DNA of 64,000 nucleotides from Planctobacterium sp047947135. Its GTDB lineage: Bacteria > Pseudomonadota > Gammaproteobacteria > Enterobacterales > Alteromonadaceae. Each line of letters begins with the position of its first letter. Position 1 is the stretch's first letter. Positions 56,545 to 64,000 of this stretch are shown here, one piece after another. A model generated the notes under the pieces. The model did no database searches and was not told the origin of the DNA. It saw only the letters and a program-made list of their open reading frames with translations. The translations under genes and the position numbers were made by a program. The stretch is taken from contig CP170457.1 in assembly GCA_047947135.1 (NCBI GenBank), forward strand, positions 310,001 to 374,000, read 5' to 3'.

Positions 56545-58536
56545 ATGACTGAACTGACCTATCTCCCCCCCATCATAGGTGGTGTGGGACTGCTTTTCGC
56601 ACTTATCATCTATTTAATCATTAAAAAATCCAAAGTCACTAACGAAGCGATTGGCAAAATTGCCGACCAGATTCATTTAGGTGCAATGGTATTTATGCAT
56701 CGCGAATACAAAATGCTGTTTATTTTCGCGGCGGTTGTTGCTGTTGCTATTTATTTCTCGTTGGGAGCTGACACAACATTGGCTTTTGTGGTGGGTGCAG
56801 CCTGCTCTGCGCTCGCAGGTTACATTGGCATGTTTACAGCGACGAAAGCCAATGTTCGCACAACCCAAGCTGCCCACGATAGCGGCGCGGCTGAGGCACT
56901 TTCTATCGCCTTTATGGGCGGGTCAATCATGGGCTTATGTGTCGCATCTATGGGTTTATTAGGCCTTGGTTTTCTATATCTTTTATTTGGTAGCGATCCT
57001 CAAACCGCTCACATTATCCATGGGTTCGGTATGGGCGCGTCCATCGTAGCCCTGTTTTCACGGGTTGGTGGTGGCATATTCACCAAAAGCGCAGATGTTG
57101 GTGCTGATCTTGTCGGTAAAGTAGAAGCGGGTATTCCGGAAGACGACCCCCGGAATCCAGGTGTGATTGCTGACAACGTTGGGGACAACGTCGGTGATGT
57201 TGCGGGTATGGGTTCGGATATTTTCGAATCTTATTGTGGCTCCATGATTGCCACTGTTGCTATCGCTTCCACCATGGCGGTAGGAGCGCTTGGCAGTCGC
57301 GAATCTTTGATGTTTTTACCATTGGCTCTGGCCAGTACAGGTTTAATTTGTTCGGTATTAGGAATATTGATTGTCAAAATGATGTCGTCCAGTAAACCCG
57401 ATGTGGCACTAAGAGCGGGCACCATGTCCGCGGCATTGATATTTATTGCGGCTGCGTATTTTGTCATTGGCGAAGCAGGTATCAGTAACAATGTCTGGTG
57501 GTCGGTCATTACTGGCGCGGTCGGTGGCATCATTATTGGTCTTGTCACTGAGTATTACACGGCGTCCACTCCTGTCAGAAAAATTGCAAAGTCGGGGGAA
57601 ACTGGCCCAGCCACAGTCATGATCACGGGGCTTTCTGTGGGAATGCAATCCGTGGTGATTCCGGTGTTAACCATCTGTGTCATTATTTATGCATCAACAG
57701 AGCTATCTGGCTTATATGGCGTAGGTATTGCAGCGGTGGGCATGTTAGCCACAGTAGGTATCACTATGGCAATTGATGCCTATGGACCAGTTGCAGATAA
57801 CGCCGGTGGCATAGCCGAAATGGGTGGACTGGGTGAAGACACCAGAAAAATTACCGACTCGCTGGATGAATTAGGTAATACCACAGCGGCTATCGGTAAA
57901 GGTTTTGCGATCGGGGCGGCCGCACTGGCGGCATTGGCCATTATCGCGGCATTTGTGGAAACCATGTCTACCAAAGGTGACTTTGTCCTGCACCTGGGGA
58001 ACCCGGACGTGCTTGTGGGCTTATTTATTGGTGGTATCCTGCCGTTTTTAATCGCCTCGATCACCATGACCGCGGTTGGTGATGCGGCGTTTGATATGAT
58101 TCAGGAAATACGTCGTCAATTTAAGGAAATTCCAGGATTGATGGAAGGCAATGCGGAGCCTGATACTGGCCGTTGTGTCGATATCGCCACCAAAGCGGCA
58201 CTACAAAAAATGATATTGCCGGGCACCATTGCAGTTGTAGTACCTCCACTGGTCGGCTTTGGTCTGGGAGCGCACTCTTTGGGCGGTATGTTAGGGGGCG
58301 CCTTACTGGGTTGTGTCTTGCTGGCACTGATGATGGCCAATGCCGGTGGCGCCTGGGATAATGCCAAAAAGTTTGTTGAAAAAGGCAACCATGGCGGCAA
58401 AGGGTCGGATGTGCACTCAGCAGCTGTGGTAGGTGATACCGTCGGCGACCCATTTAAAGATACCTCTGGCCCGTCCATGAATATCTTAATCAATGTGATG
58501 GCGATAGTCAGTCTGGTTATCGCGCCGCTGTTGTAA
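56545..58536 (+). CDS. hppA: Membrane-bound ion-translocating pyrophosphatase
   Basis: A 663-residue protein with about 16 helices. The substrate site is intact: DVGADLVGKVEAGIPEDDPR (about 184-203) and NVGDNVGDVAGMGSD (about 211-225), plus the C-terminal DNAKKFVEKGN and DTVGDPFKDTSGP. At the K+-site, GNTTAAIGKG has Ala448 and Gly451 where K+-independent H+ pumps have Lys and Thr, so it should be of the K+-dependent type, which includes Na+ pumps. It uses pyrophosphate energy to pump Na+ or H+. A GAGGT site lies 6 nt before the ATG. Confidence 0.95.
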   Translation: MTELTYLPPIIGGVGLLFALIIYLIIKKSKVTNEAIGKIADQIHLGAMVFMHREYKMLFIFAAVVAVAIYFSLGADTTLAFVVGAACSALAGYIGMFTATKANVRTTQAAHDSGAAEALSIAFMGGSIMGLCVASMGLLGLGFLYLLFGSDPQTAHIIHGFGMGASIVALFSRVGGGIFTKSADVGADLVGKVEAGIPEDDPRNPGVIADNVGDNVGDVAGMGSDIFESYCGSMIATVAIASTMAVGALGSRESLMFLPLALASTGLICSVLGILIVKMMSSSKPDVALRAGTMSAALIFIAAAYFVIGEAGISNNVWWSVITGAVGGIIIGLVTEYYTASTPVRKIAKSGETGPATVMITGLSVGMQSVVIPVLTICVIIYASTELSGLYGVGIAAVGMLATVGITMAIDAYGPVADNAGGIAEMGGLGEDTRKITDSLDELGNTTAAIGKGFAIGAAALAALAIIAAFVETMSTKGDFVLHLGNPDVLVGLFIGGILPFLIASITMTAVGDAAFDMIQEIRRQFKEIPGLMEGNAEPDTGRCVDIATKAALQKMILPGTIAVVVPPLVGFGLGAHSLGGMLGGALLGCVLLALMMANAGGAWDNAKKFVEKGNHGGKGSDVHSAAVVGDTVGDPFKDTSGPSMNILINVMAIVSLVIAPLL

Positions 58537-58570
58537 CTCGTCTATTTGCAACAATTCAATTGGTTCCATG

Positions 58571-58590
58571 AGCCCGGCAATGCCGGGCTT
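58571..58590 (+). terminator. Hairpin terminator after hppA
   Basis: The stem AGCCCGGC/GCCGGGCT with an AAT loop lies 35 nt after the hppA stop. The T run is poor, but position and strength suit a terminator. Confidence 0.6.
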
Positions 58591-58901
58591 AACCTGCTCT
58601 ATTCTGAATAAACAAAAAACATCCAATTTATTGACCACCAAATCGTCATCGAACAACACTAGCTATCTTCCTCTTCGGTTGCGCGACGGATGATAGAAAT
58701 TCCAGAAACGTAACGTCAAACATGTAGAACGCCTCCCCTGACTATACCAACTCCACTATGTTTTGGAGTTGATATCGTGAGCCGGGAATGATTTATGCAT
58801 TAAAACGTTAACACCATACAAGATGTCAAAATCACATTATTTGGGTTTAGAAAATCATGTTTCGGGCGATAACTAAATATGCAAGTAAACTGGGAGGTAT
58901 T
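58591..58901. other. Non-coding stretch before the 54-residue gene
   Basis: It holds the inverted repeat CAACTCCA/TGGAGTTG (58748-58771, 8 nt loop), whose left flank TATACCAACTCCACTA reappears with changes at 59255-59270. The leader of the small gene is AT-rich. No other gene is supported. Confidence 0.45.
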
Positions 58902-59066
58902 ATGAACAGTTTGCAAGAACAAACCAAAGATCAGATTGAAAACCAGGACATACTCGAGGCGCTGCAACAACAGCCCGCGTTGCCAGGTATCACTGATGTC
59001 GACGCTATCTTCTTAATGCATCTGGATGTACCGGATAAAATACGAGAAAAATTACAGGCTCGATAG
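58902..59066 (+). CDS. Small protein of 54 residues, unknown function
   Basis: The start is ATG 58902, with a strong GGGAGGT site 4-9 nt upstream; the same frame is open from 58857 without a site. The sequence is polar and probably helical: NSLQEQTKDQIENQDILEAL, then QQQPALPGITDVDAIFLMH and a charged end (KIREKLQAR). It has no signal peptide, Cys or membrane helix. I do not recognise the family. The good ribosome site and normal composition argue for a real gene. Confidence 0.5.
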   Translation: MNSLQEQTKDQIENQDILEALQQQPALPGITDVDAIFLMHLDVPDKIREKLQAR

Positions 59067-59254
59067 GCGCTGGGTGGTTTTAAACAAGAAAGTGTAGTTG
59101 CTCTCACCTAACTGACGAACAACTGCAATTAAAGATAACGTCCCTGTGACAAACAGAGCATCGTCATTGTCATTGTTATTGTTGCAGGTGAAGGGAGTCG
59201 GCACATCGCAGCATCTTTCGCATCGCAGCAGCTTTCAACTGTCCTGCCCTTGGT

Positions 59255-59270
59255 TATACCCACTCCAATA
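59255..59270. repeat. Second copy of a TATACC-ACTCCA motif
   Basis: TATACCCACTCCAATA resembles TATACCAACTCCACTA at 58743-58758. The two lie on either side of the 54-residue gene. A related TTATACCAATGG occurs on the minus strand near 21785. It may be a dispersed intergenic repeat. Confidence 0.3.
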
Positions 59271-59326
59271 ACCCAGCAAATGGAAAATTAGGGCCTCGTC
59301 CTTGAGAACCCTAGCTGACAAGGCGT

Positions 59327-62300
59327 TTAATTCGCTGTCTCGAACCACCAACCATCTTCGCAACTTAATTGCCCCGAGTTCCATGGCGCGGCATTAACTC
59401 TGCTAAAATTGGCTACCAACGCCACACAATAGCGAGTATTTGCCTGCAAACTTTGCCCCGGAGCAAATTCAAAAGATTGGATCGGAAAGGTTAACTCATC
59501 ACTACCTTCACCTTGATATCCGGGCTCAGGGTCGATTTCAGCAATCAAGGTGCCGCTTTGCTGCTCAATAATCTGCATACTACGGCCACTGGTGTAGCCA
59601 AGATAGGTGCTGGCACTAAATCGCACCTTCATCTGCAAATCGGCAATTGGGATACCGACACTTCCCGGTGCAGGGGCAATCCCAGTGATAGCAGCAACAG
59701 ATACAGGCGGGGCGGCCAAATCGGTTGCAAAACAATAACTGTCTTGTGGAATTGCCTGGACATTCCAGGGCGCGGCGTTTATCCGCACAAAATGCCGTTC
59801 TGCGCTCACACAATACTCTCGACCAGCTTCGAGAGTAAATGGCAGGGTCAGCACCGTACCCGTTCCACTGTTTTGCTCATCAGGATCGAATGCCCGTATC
59901 TCGCCTGTCAGCTGATCGGCAAGATAGATAGCGTTTTGATCCCCCGCATAATGATACATACTGGCTGCCAACTGAATTCTGACGCTGCTAGCTGCGCTCA
60001 CTACACTCCCAGGGGCAGGAGATACACCGACGATACCACTGACTTCAGGAGTCAAAGGGGCAAAATCGCCATTATCAACCGGATCCTGTTGCGGTGGAGA
60101 GGGCGGCTGTTCATTACCGCCATCGCTATTAGAACCTGCAGTTGTGAAACAAAAATCCCCGAGATTGATAGCGCCAGTCTGCCATGGTGAGCCATTCAGC
60201 CTGACAACTCTTGGGCTTGCTACAACACAATATTCGGTACCGGTTTGCAAAGTAACTGGAAGTGCCAATGTGCGACCTTGTTCCGTATTACTGCTGCTTG
60301 GATCGAATTGCTGCACTATGTTGCCGCTGTTCCGCTCAATGACATCCAATGTGCCAGTATCCTGTTCGTACAGATACATTTCAGCTGACATTTGCAGATA
60401 CACAGCAGTATCGACATCGACAATAGTATCCGGTTGCGGGAACACTCCCTCAATACCAGACACACCATTGGCCAACGGATAGTGGTCAACATCAGGTGTC
60501 TCAGGCGGTGATGGGTCATCATCGGCTGGTGGCGGTGAAGGTGGCGTCGGTGCAGGAGTGTCACCAGCAGGGACAGCAACCGAAAGTGCAACGCTCAACG
60601 CGGAAACATTATTGGCAGGATCAATCGCTTCAACTTCGTAACTGTTATTCCCTTCGGGCTGATTGACATCACGAAAGCGATTTACGGTACTCAACCCTGC
60701 AAACACACCATTGCGCATAATACGGTAGTAGGATATCCCGGTGTTATCCGCCGATTTATCCCAACTGAGCAACACATTAGTGCCACCGTTATTGGAGGGT
60801 TGCAATTCCGCAAACAAATTCATAGGTGCTTCTGGCACCTGTTCATCCGGGGTCTGGTTAACAGGATAACCTGCGCCTATGGTGGCAGCATCTGGTGGTA
60901 CAGTAGTAGGCACCTGCGATGCGTATTCGTCGGCCCCGATATCAAGCAAAGAATCTCTGGATTGAGCGTCAATATCATCGCTCAACCCTTCGATATAGAG
61001 TCCGGCATCAATCGCTAAACTATCACTCTGCAGATGCAAATGCTGGTCGAGGTTAGGCAATGCCCCTGGTACCAGAGAATGGCTGTCGATATCATCTCCA
61101 ACTATTGTGAAGCTGGCATTCGCATTTTCTTCTAATTGCCAATATTGCTGCCATTTGTTGATGTCATAACTGGGTGTACCGTCGCTGTCATTCGCGTGAA
61201 TATTGCCCCACAAGTGAGACGTAAAAAGCTGATCAAGACGATTATTGCCTAAACGCGCATAGTAATTGTAATCAACCCAAAGGGAACCACTAACACCGTA
61301 GTTTTGCCCTGCCCCTTCGGTACGTTGCCTTACGGCTAGAGCATATGATCTGGGACTGCTCCCGGTACCATCATCGGCTGCGACCACAACCAGGTTATTC
61401 AGCAAAGTCAGATCATGATTTTGCGTCACGTATTCTTCAGGGATGTAGTTTTTCTGGCGATAGATTGAAATTGCCCCATTAAAACCGACAGTGGGGTTTT
61501 GCACTGCATTATAAACAGTGTTGTTGAGGACTTTAGCGCCATTGGATCCTGCAACCAGAATGCCTGCCCCACCGGTATTCAAAATAATATTATTACTGAT
61601 TTCACACTCAAAACTGCCGTAAAACAGGGTATTGTCAGCATCGAAGAATTCCGCATCCGTTTGGTAACCACAGGCGAGCCCTTGACGCGAATTAGCGGAC
61701 GCCGAAGGACTAATGCCAACATCGACCACCAAATTGTGGCTCAATCGGCCATGCTTAGAACCTCCTTTTATGTAAGCGCCAGTAGTGGCGATATCATGAA
61801 TATAATTTCCCTGGATCAAAACATGATCAGCATTTACTGCATCAATGCCTTCGGCATTATTATTGTTTCTTTGGCCGGAACGATAGATTTCGTTATTGAT
61901 GATGCGGACATAATCAGCAGCAGGTGCGAGCTTTATGACATCTCGCCCGGAATCGTGTAATTTGCTGTCTCTGATGGTGACATAACTGGCTGCATTGGCC
62001 AGTTCGGTTGCCTGCTCTCTGGTAGGATAATTTGACCAGTCACTTTCCAGTTTGATGGCATAATAAAATCCACCGCTGACTTCCAGATCCTGTATCACCG
62101 TGCCATTTGCATTGGGGTGCAAATGCAACGTCTGGTGTAAGTTGGGGTCATTCACCGGTGCATTAATGTGTGCCCATTCTCCTGGATAAGAACGCAGCAC
62201 CAGATTAGGTGTACGAATGTCAATATCCCCACCATTGCTTTCTGTCACCATATATGTGCCACCTCGCAAATAGATGGTATCGCCTGGAGATGCGCTGTCT

Positions 62301-62470
62301 ACGGCGGCTTGTACACTGGCTAGCGGACTGTTAATACTGCCGTCATTACTGTCATTGCCACCCGAAGCCACATAGATTTGGGCACCATTGGCAATACCGG
62401 GCAGGGTTAAACTTGCCGCGGCGAACAGGCCAAGTAACGCACACGAAGTGCGCCGATTAAGATTAAACAT
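59327..62470 (-). CDS. Secreted right-handed beta-helix protein with FN3 and three Ig-like repeats
   Basis: The start is ATG 62470, with AGAGG 8 nt upstream; the frame is open to 62539 without a site. The 1047-residue protein has a signal peptide (about 1-29), a parallel beta-helix (about 30-460) of the DUF1565/polysaccharide-lyase type (YVASGGNDSNDGSINSPLAS at the start), and the anchor-Q-like end SLAIDAG...DIGADEY. A fibronectin III domain follows, then Pro-rich linkers and three repeats of about 110 residues with a Tyr-Cys...Trp...Cys pattern (EYCV...PWQ...FCF), resembling Big_5/SbsA Ig-like domains. It may bind or cut a polysaccharide; lyase residues cannot be assigned by eye. Confidence 0.82.
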   Translation of the reverse strand: MFNLNRRTSCALLGLFAAASLTLPGIANGAQIYVASGGNDSNDGSINSPLASVQAAVDSASPGDTIYLRGGTYMVTESNGGDIDIRTPNLVLRSYPGEWAHINAPVNDPNLHQTLHLHPNANGTVIQDLEVSGGFYYAIKLESDWSNYPTREQATELANAASYVTIRDSKLHDSGRDVIKLAPAADYVRIINNEIYRSGQRNNNNAEGIDAVNADHVLIQGNYIHDIATTGAYIKGGSKHGRLSHNLVVDVGISPSASANSRQGLACGYQTDAEFFDADNTLFYGSFECEISNNIILNTGGAGILVAGSNGAKVLNNTVYNAVQNPTVGFNGAISIYRQKNYIPEEYVTQNHDLTLLNNLVVVAADDGTGSSPRSYALAVRQRTEGAGQNYGVSGSLWVDYNYYARLGNNRLDQLFTSHLWGNIHANDSDGTPSYDINKWQQYWQLEENANASFTIVGDDIDSHSLVPGALPNLDQHLHLQSDSLAIDAGLYIEGLSDDIDAQSRDSLLDIGADEYASQVPTTVPPDAATIGAGYPVNQTPDEQVPEAPMNLFAELQPSNNGGTNVLLSWDKSADNTGISYYRIMRNGVFAGLSTVNRFRDVNQPEGNNSYEVEAIDPANNVSALSVALSVAVPAGDTPAPTPPSPPPADDDPSPPETPDVDHYPLANGVSGIEGVFPQPDTIVDVDTAVYLQMSAEMYLYEQDTGTLDVIERNSGNIVQQFDPSSSNTEQGRTLALPVTLQTGTEYCVVASPRVVRLNGSPWQTGAINLGDFCFTTAGSNSDGGNEQPPSPPQQDPVDNGDFAPLTPEVSGIVGVSPAPGSVVSAASSVRIQLAASMYHYAGDQNAIYLADQLTGEIRAFDPDEQNSGTGTVLTLPFTLEAGREYCVSAERHFVRINAAPWNVQAIPQDSYCFATDLAAPPVSVAAITGIAPAPGSVGIPIADLQMKVRFSASTYLGYTSGRSMQIIEQQSGTLIAEIDPEPGYQGEGSDELTFPIQSFEFAPGQSLQANTRYCVALVANFSRVNAAPWNSGQLSCEDGWWFETAN

Positions 62471-62513
62471 TTGTAAACCTCTCAATGTTTTAAGAACACT
62501 CGTTGGGATAAGT

Positions 62514-62533
62514 GCCTCGGGGAATCCCGAGGC
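62514..62533 (-). terminator. Hairpin after the methyltransferase gene
   Basis: A perfect 8 bp stem GCCTCGGG/CCCGAGGC with a 4 nt loop lies 15 nt after the methyltransferase stop. There is no T run. It separates this gene from the beta-helix gene. Confidence 0.6.
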
Positions 62534-62547
62534 CAACACATCAACCG

Positions 62548-63609
62548 TTATGGCCGGATCTCGAAAATAAGATTGAAGTCTGTCGCATAGGCACGTTTGA
62601 AATAGGAAAAACCCGCTTCTTCAAAAATCTCTCGTAAGCGTTTTTCACCTGCTTGTGCCCCCAGAGCCATACCATCTGGATCTTCCGAAATTGCATGCGC
62701 ACAGCAGAGGGTTGTGGACGCTGAATAATATAAGCGACCTACCGGATTCATATTGTCTTTGAGGTTGTCATTAGCGAATGGCTCAACCAACATGATTACA
62801 CCATCATCTTTTAGTGCCCTACGAGCGTGTTTTGCGGCACCGATTGGATCCCCCATGTCATGCAGGCAGTCAAAGAAACAGATCATGTCCAGGTCAGAAG
62901 TTGAATACGATTGTGCAGTGGCACCTTCAAAAGAAACAGACTCCTGAACACCCGCTTCCTTGACATTCTTATTAGCGGCCTCCAGCGAACCGTTATGAGG
63001 TTCAATGCCAATGAACTCAGAATTTGGGAACTCCTGCGCCATCAAAATAGTTGAGTGTCCATAGCCACAGCCAACGTCTGCCACTCTGGCACCACGATGC
63101 AACATGTCCACGACACCTTCCAGTGAAGGTATCCAATTAGGAATGACTTCACGTTTGTAAGCATTGCGGAAAAAAGCCGACACCCCACAGTACATTCTCT
63201 CGTGGTGGCTGCCCCATGGCACGCCTTCGCCAGTTTTAAAGGCTTGCACCGCCTGATCTTCGTCCAACCACATTGAAGCCGGTACGTTCCAGGCAGGAGC
63301 AATCAGGTAGGGGCTTTCTTCATCAGCCAGAACCAGAGCCTGTTCCTCAGTTAAAAAATATCGGTCACTTTCCTGATAATACTCAACATAGCCACCAGCC
63401 GCCTGACTGCTGAGCCACTCACGCACGTAACGTTCAGCACACCCAGTCTTAATTGCCAGTTCTTGCGAATTCAAAGGTCCAGCTCCCTGCATCGCCTGAT
63501 ACAAACCGAGACGGCTACCTAAGGTAACCATCACCCCGCCATAACAGGCAGACAGATCAAGGGCAGCTTTTTCGATGAACGCATTTAATTTATTTTCATC
63601 CACACTCAT
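62548..63609 (-). CDS. Class I SAM-dependent methyltransferase with N-terminal winged helix
   Basis: A 353-residue protein. Residues about 20-95 form a winged-helix dimerisation domain (GGVMVTLGSRLGLYQAM, CAERYVREWLSSQAAGGYVEY), and the SAM-binding site is VADVGCGYGHST (about 177-188), with IGIEPHN as the acidic loop. The domain order matches small-molecule methyltransferases of the Rv2258c type. The substrate is unknown. The gene ends 77 nt before the beta-helix start; a hairpin between them suggests separate messages. Confidence 0.85.
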   Translation of the reverse strand: MSVDENKLNAFIEKAALDLSACYGGVMVTLGSRLGLYQAMQGAGPLNSQELAIKTGCAERYVREWLSSQAAGGYVEYYQESDRYFLTEEQALVLADEESPYLIAPAWNVPASMWLDEDQAVQAFKTGEGVPWGSHHERMYCGVSAFFRNAYKREVIPNWIPSLEGVVDMLHRGARVADVGCGYGHSTILMAQEFPNSEFIGIEPHNGSLEAANKNVKEAGVQESVSFEGATAQSYSTSDLDMICFFDCLHDMGDPIGAAKHARRALKDDGVIMLVEPFANDNLKDNMNPVGRLYYSASTTLCCAHAISEDPDGMALGAQAGEKRLREIFEEAGFSYFKRAYATDFNLIFEIRP

Positions 63610-63722
63610 TTGATATTTCCTTTCGTAGTTAAACGGTTGGTTGGCGCTTGAATAGCACCCTCAATATCAAAAGACGGAGTGGAATTTAAAAAACGACAGG
63701 CGAAAGAAATTTTATTATCGTG

Positions 63723-64000
63723 TTAGGCAGCTTCTAAAGATTGACGCAGATGGCACTTTGCTTGATTGAGTAAACGCTGCACCGTTCGCACGGAGGACTC
63801 CATTGCTTCGGCGATATCAGAGGTTGATAATCCGATAAAAAATCGAAGTTCAATGACCTTGGCAACATCCTGCTGCTGTCCATCCAGGCGATTAAGAACT
63901 TGCTCCAAATGCAACAACAACGACACTTGTTCATCGATATAGTGCCCCGATACGTTATCCGGCTGAGTATGATCAGCGGCACGTTTCTGGGCGCTTTTGC
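63723..64000 (-). CDS. ECF-family RNA polymerase sigma factor, C-terminal part (partial at right edge)
   Basis: The frame is open to the right edge, reading from about residue ...KSAQKRAADHTQPDNVSGHY. Region 4 is clear: VIELRFFIGLSTSDIAEAMESSVRTVQRLLNQAKCHLR, the HTH that reads the -35. The LRFF.GLS..DIAE wording is typical of the TIGR02999-like ECF group. The region 2 part lies outside the window. Targets and anti-sigma factor are unknown. It is upstream of the methyltransferase gene on the same strand, with a 113 nt gap. Confidence 0.85.
   Translation of the reverse strand, partial: KSAQKRAADHTQPDNVSGHYIDEQVSLLLHLEQVLNRLDGQQQDVAKVIELRFFIGLSTSDIAEAMESSVRTVQRLLNQAKCHLRQSLEAA

Noticed and set aside
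56360..56545. Fluoride or c-di-GMP riboswitch in the hppA leader
   Set aside because: The fluoride-type GGnGAUG start and the GEMM core are absent; the stem layout differs from both.
59160..59240. CATCGCAGCA direct repeat after the 54-residue gene
   Set aside because: It has only two short copies with no symmetry or link to a gene; likely chance.

Overview
The window is chromosomal DNA from a marine-type gammaproteobacterium, most likely of the Alteromonadales. The evidence is a complete MSHA type IV pilus operon in Vibrio/Shewanella order, a fused nuoCD inside a full nuoA-N operon, an SSB with a Gln/Pro-rich linker and DDDIPF tail, and a membrane pyrophosphatase of the K+-dependent type. 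I saw no rRNA, tRNA, CRISPR array, insertion sequence or phage gene.

Layout. (1) 1-20.9 kb, minus strand: msh locus read mshI, mshI2, J, K, L, M, N, E, G, F, B, A, C, D, O, P, Q. It encodes an inner-membrane alignment complex (MshI/I2/J/K), an outer-membrane secretin (MshL), motor parts (MshE/G/M/N), pilins (MshA/B/C/D/O/P) and a very large LamG-containing MshQ. mshQ is cut by an in-frame TGA; its DUF6701 half continues in the same frame off the left edge. A stand-alone response regulator and ssb lie upstream. (2) 22.7-37.1 kb, minus: complex I operon nuoA-B-CD-E-F-G-H-I-J-K-L-M-N, behind a promoter with an ArcA-like direct repeat. (3) 37.3-40.3 kb: an AT-rich accessory patch with a YefM/YoeB toxin-antitoxin pair, a second toxin-antitoxin-like pair (HicA-like protein plus HTH protein, with its own palindromic operator), and an orphan membrane-anchored coiled-coil protein. 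(4) 40.3-45.8 kb: yajR-type MFS transporter divergent from uvrA, which leads a thioesterase and a 2OG-Fe(II) oxygenase. (5) 46-55.1 kb, mostly minus: DUF3299 protein, ZntB-type transporter, MscS-type channel, metallo-beta-lactamase-fold protein, soluble pyrophosphatase, and an RND pump with its adaptor. (6) 55.4-59.1 kb, plus: a 51-residue peptide with a double-glycine-like leader and its own promoter and terminator, a small secreted protein, the membrane pyrophosphatase hppA behind a strongly structured RNA leader, and a 54-residue protein. (7) 59.3-64 kb, minus: a secreted beta-helix protein with three Ig-like repeats, a SAM methyltransferase, and the C-terminal part of an ECF sigma factor that runs off the right edge.

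Most of the window is core energy and surface biology: proton or sodium pumping (Nuo, HppA), pyrophosphate recycling (Ppa, HppA), pilus assembly controlled by c-di-GMP through MshE, and DNA repair. The least explained material is the HicA-like/HTH pair, the leader-peptide gene at 55.5 kb, the structured hppA leader, and MshQ with its in-frame stop and Asp/Arg and His/Gly insertions.
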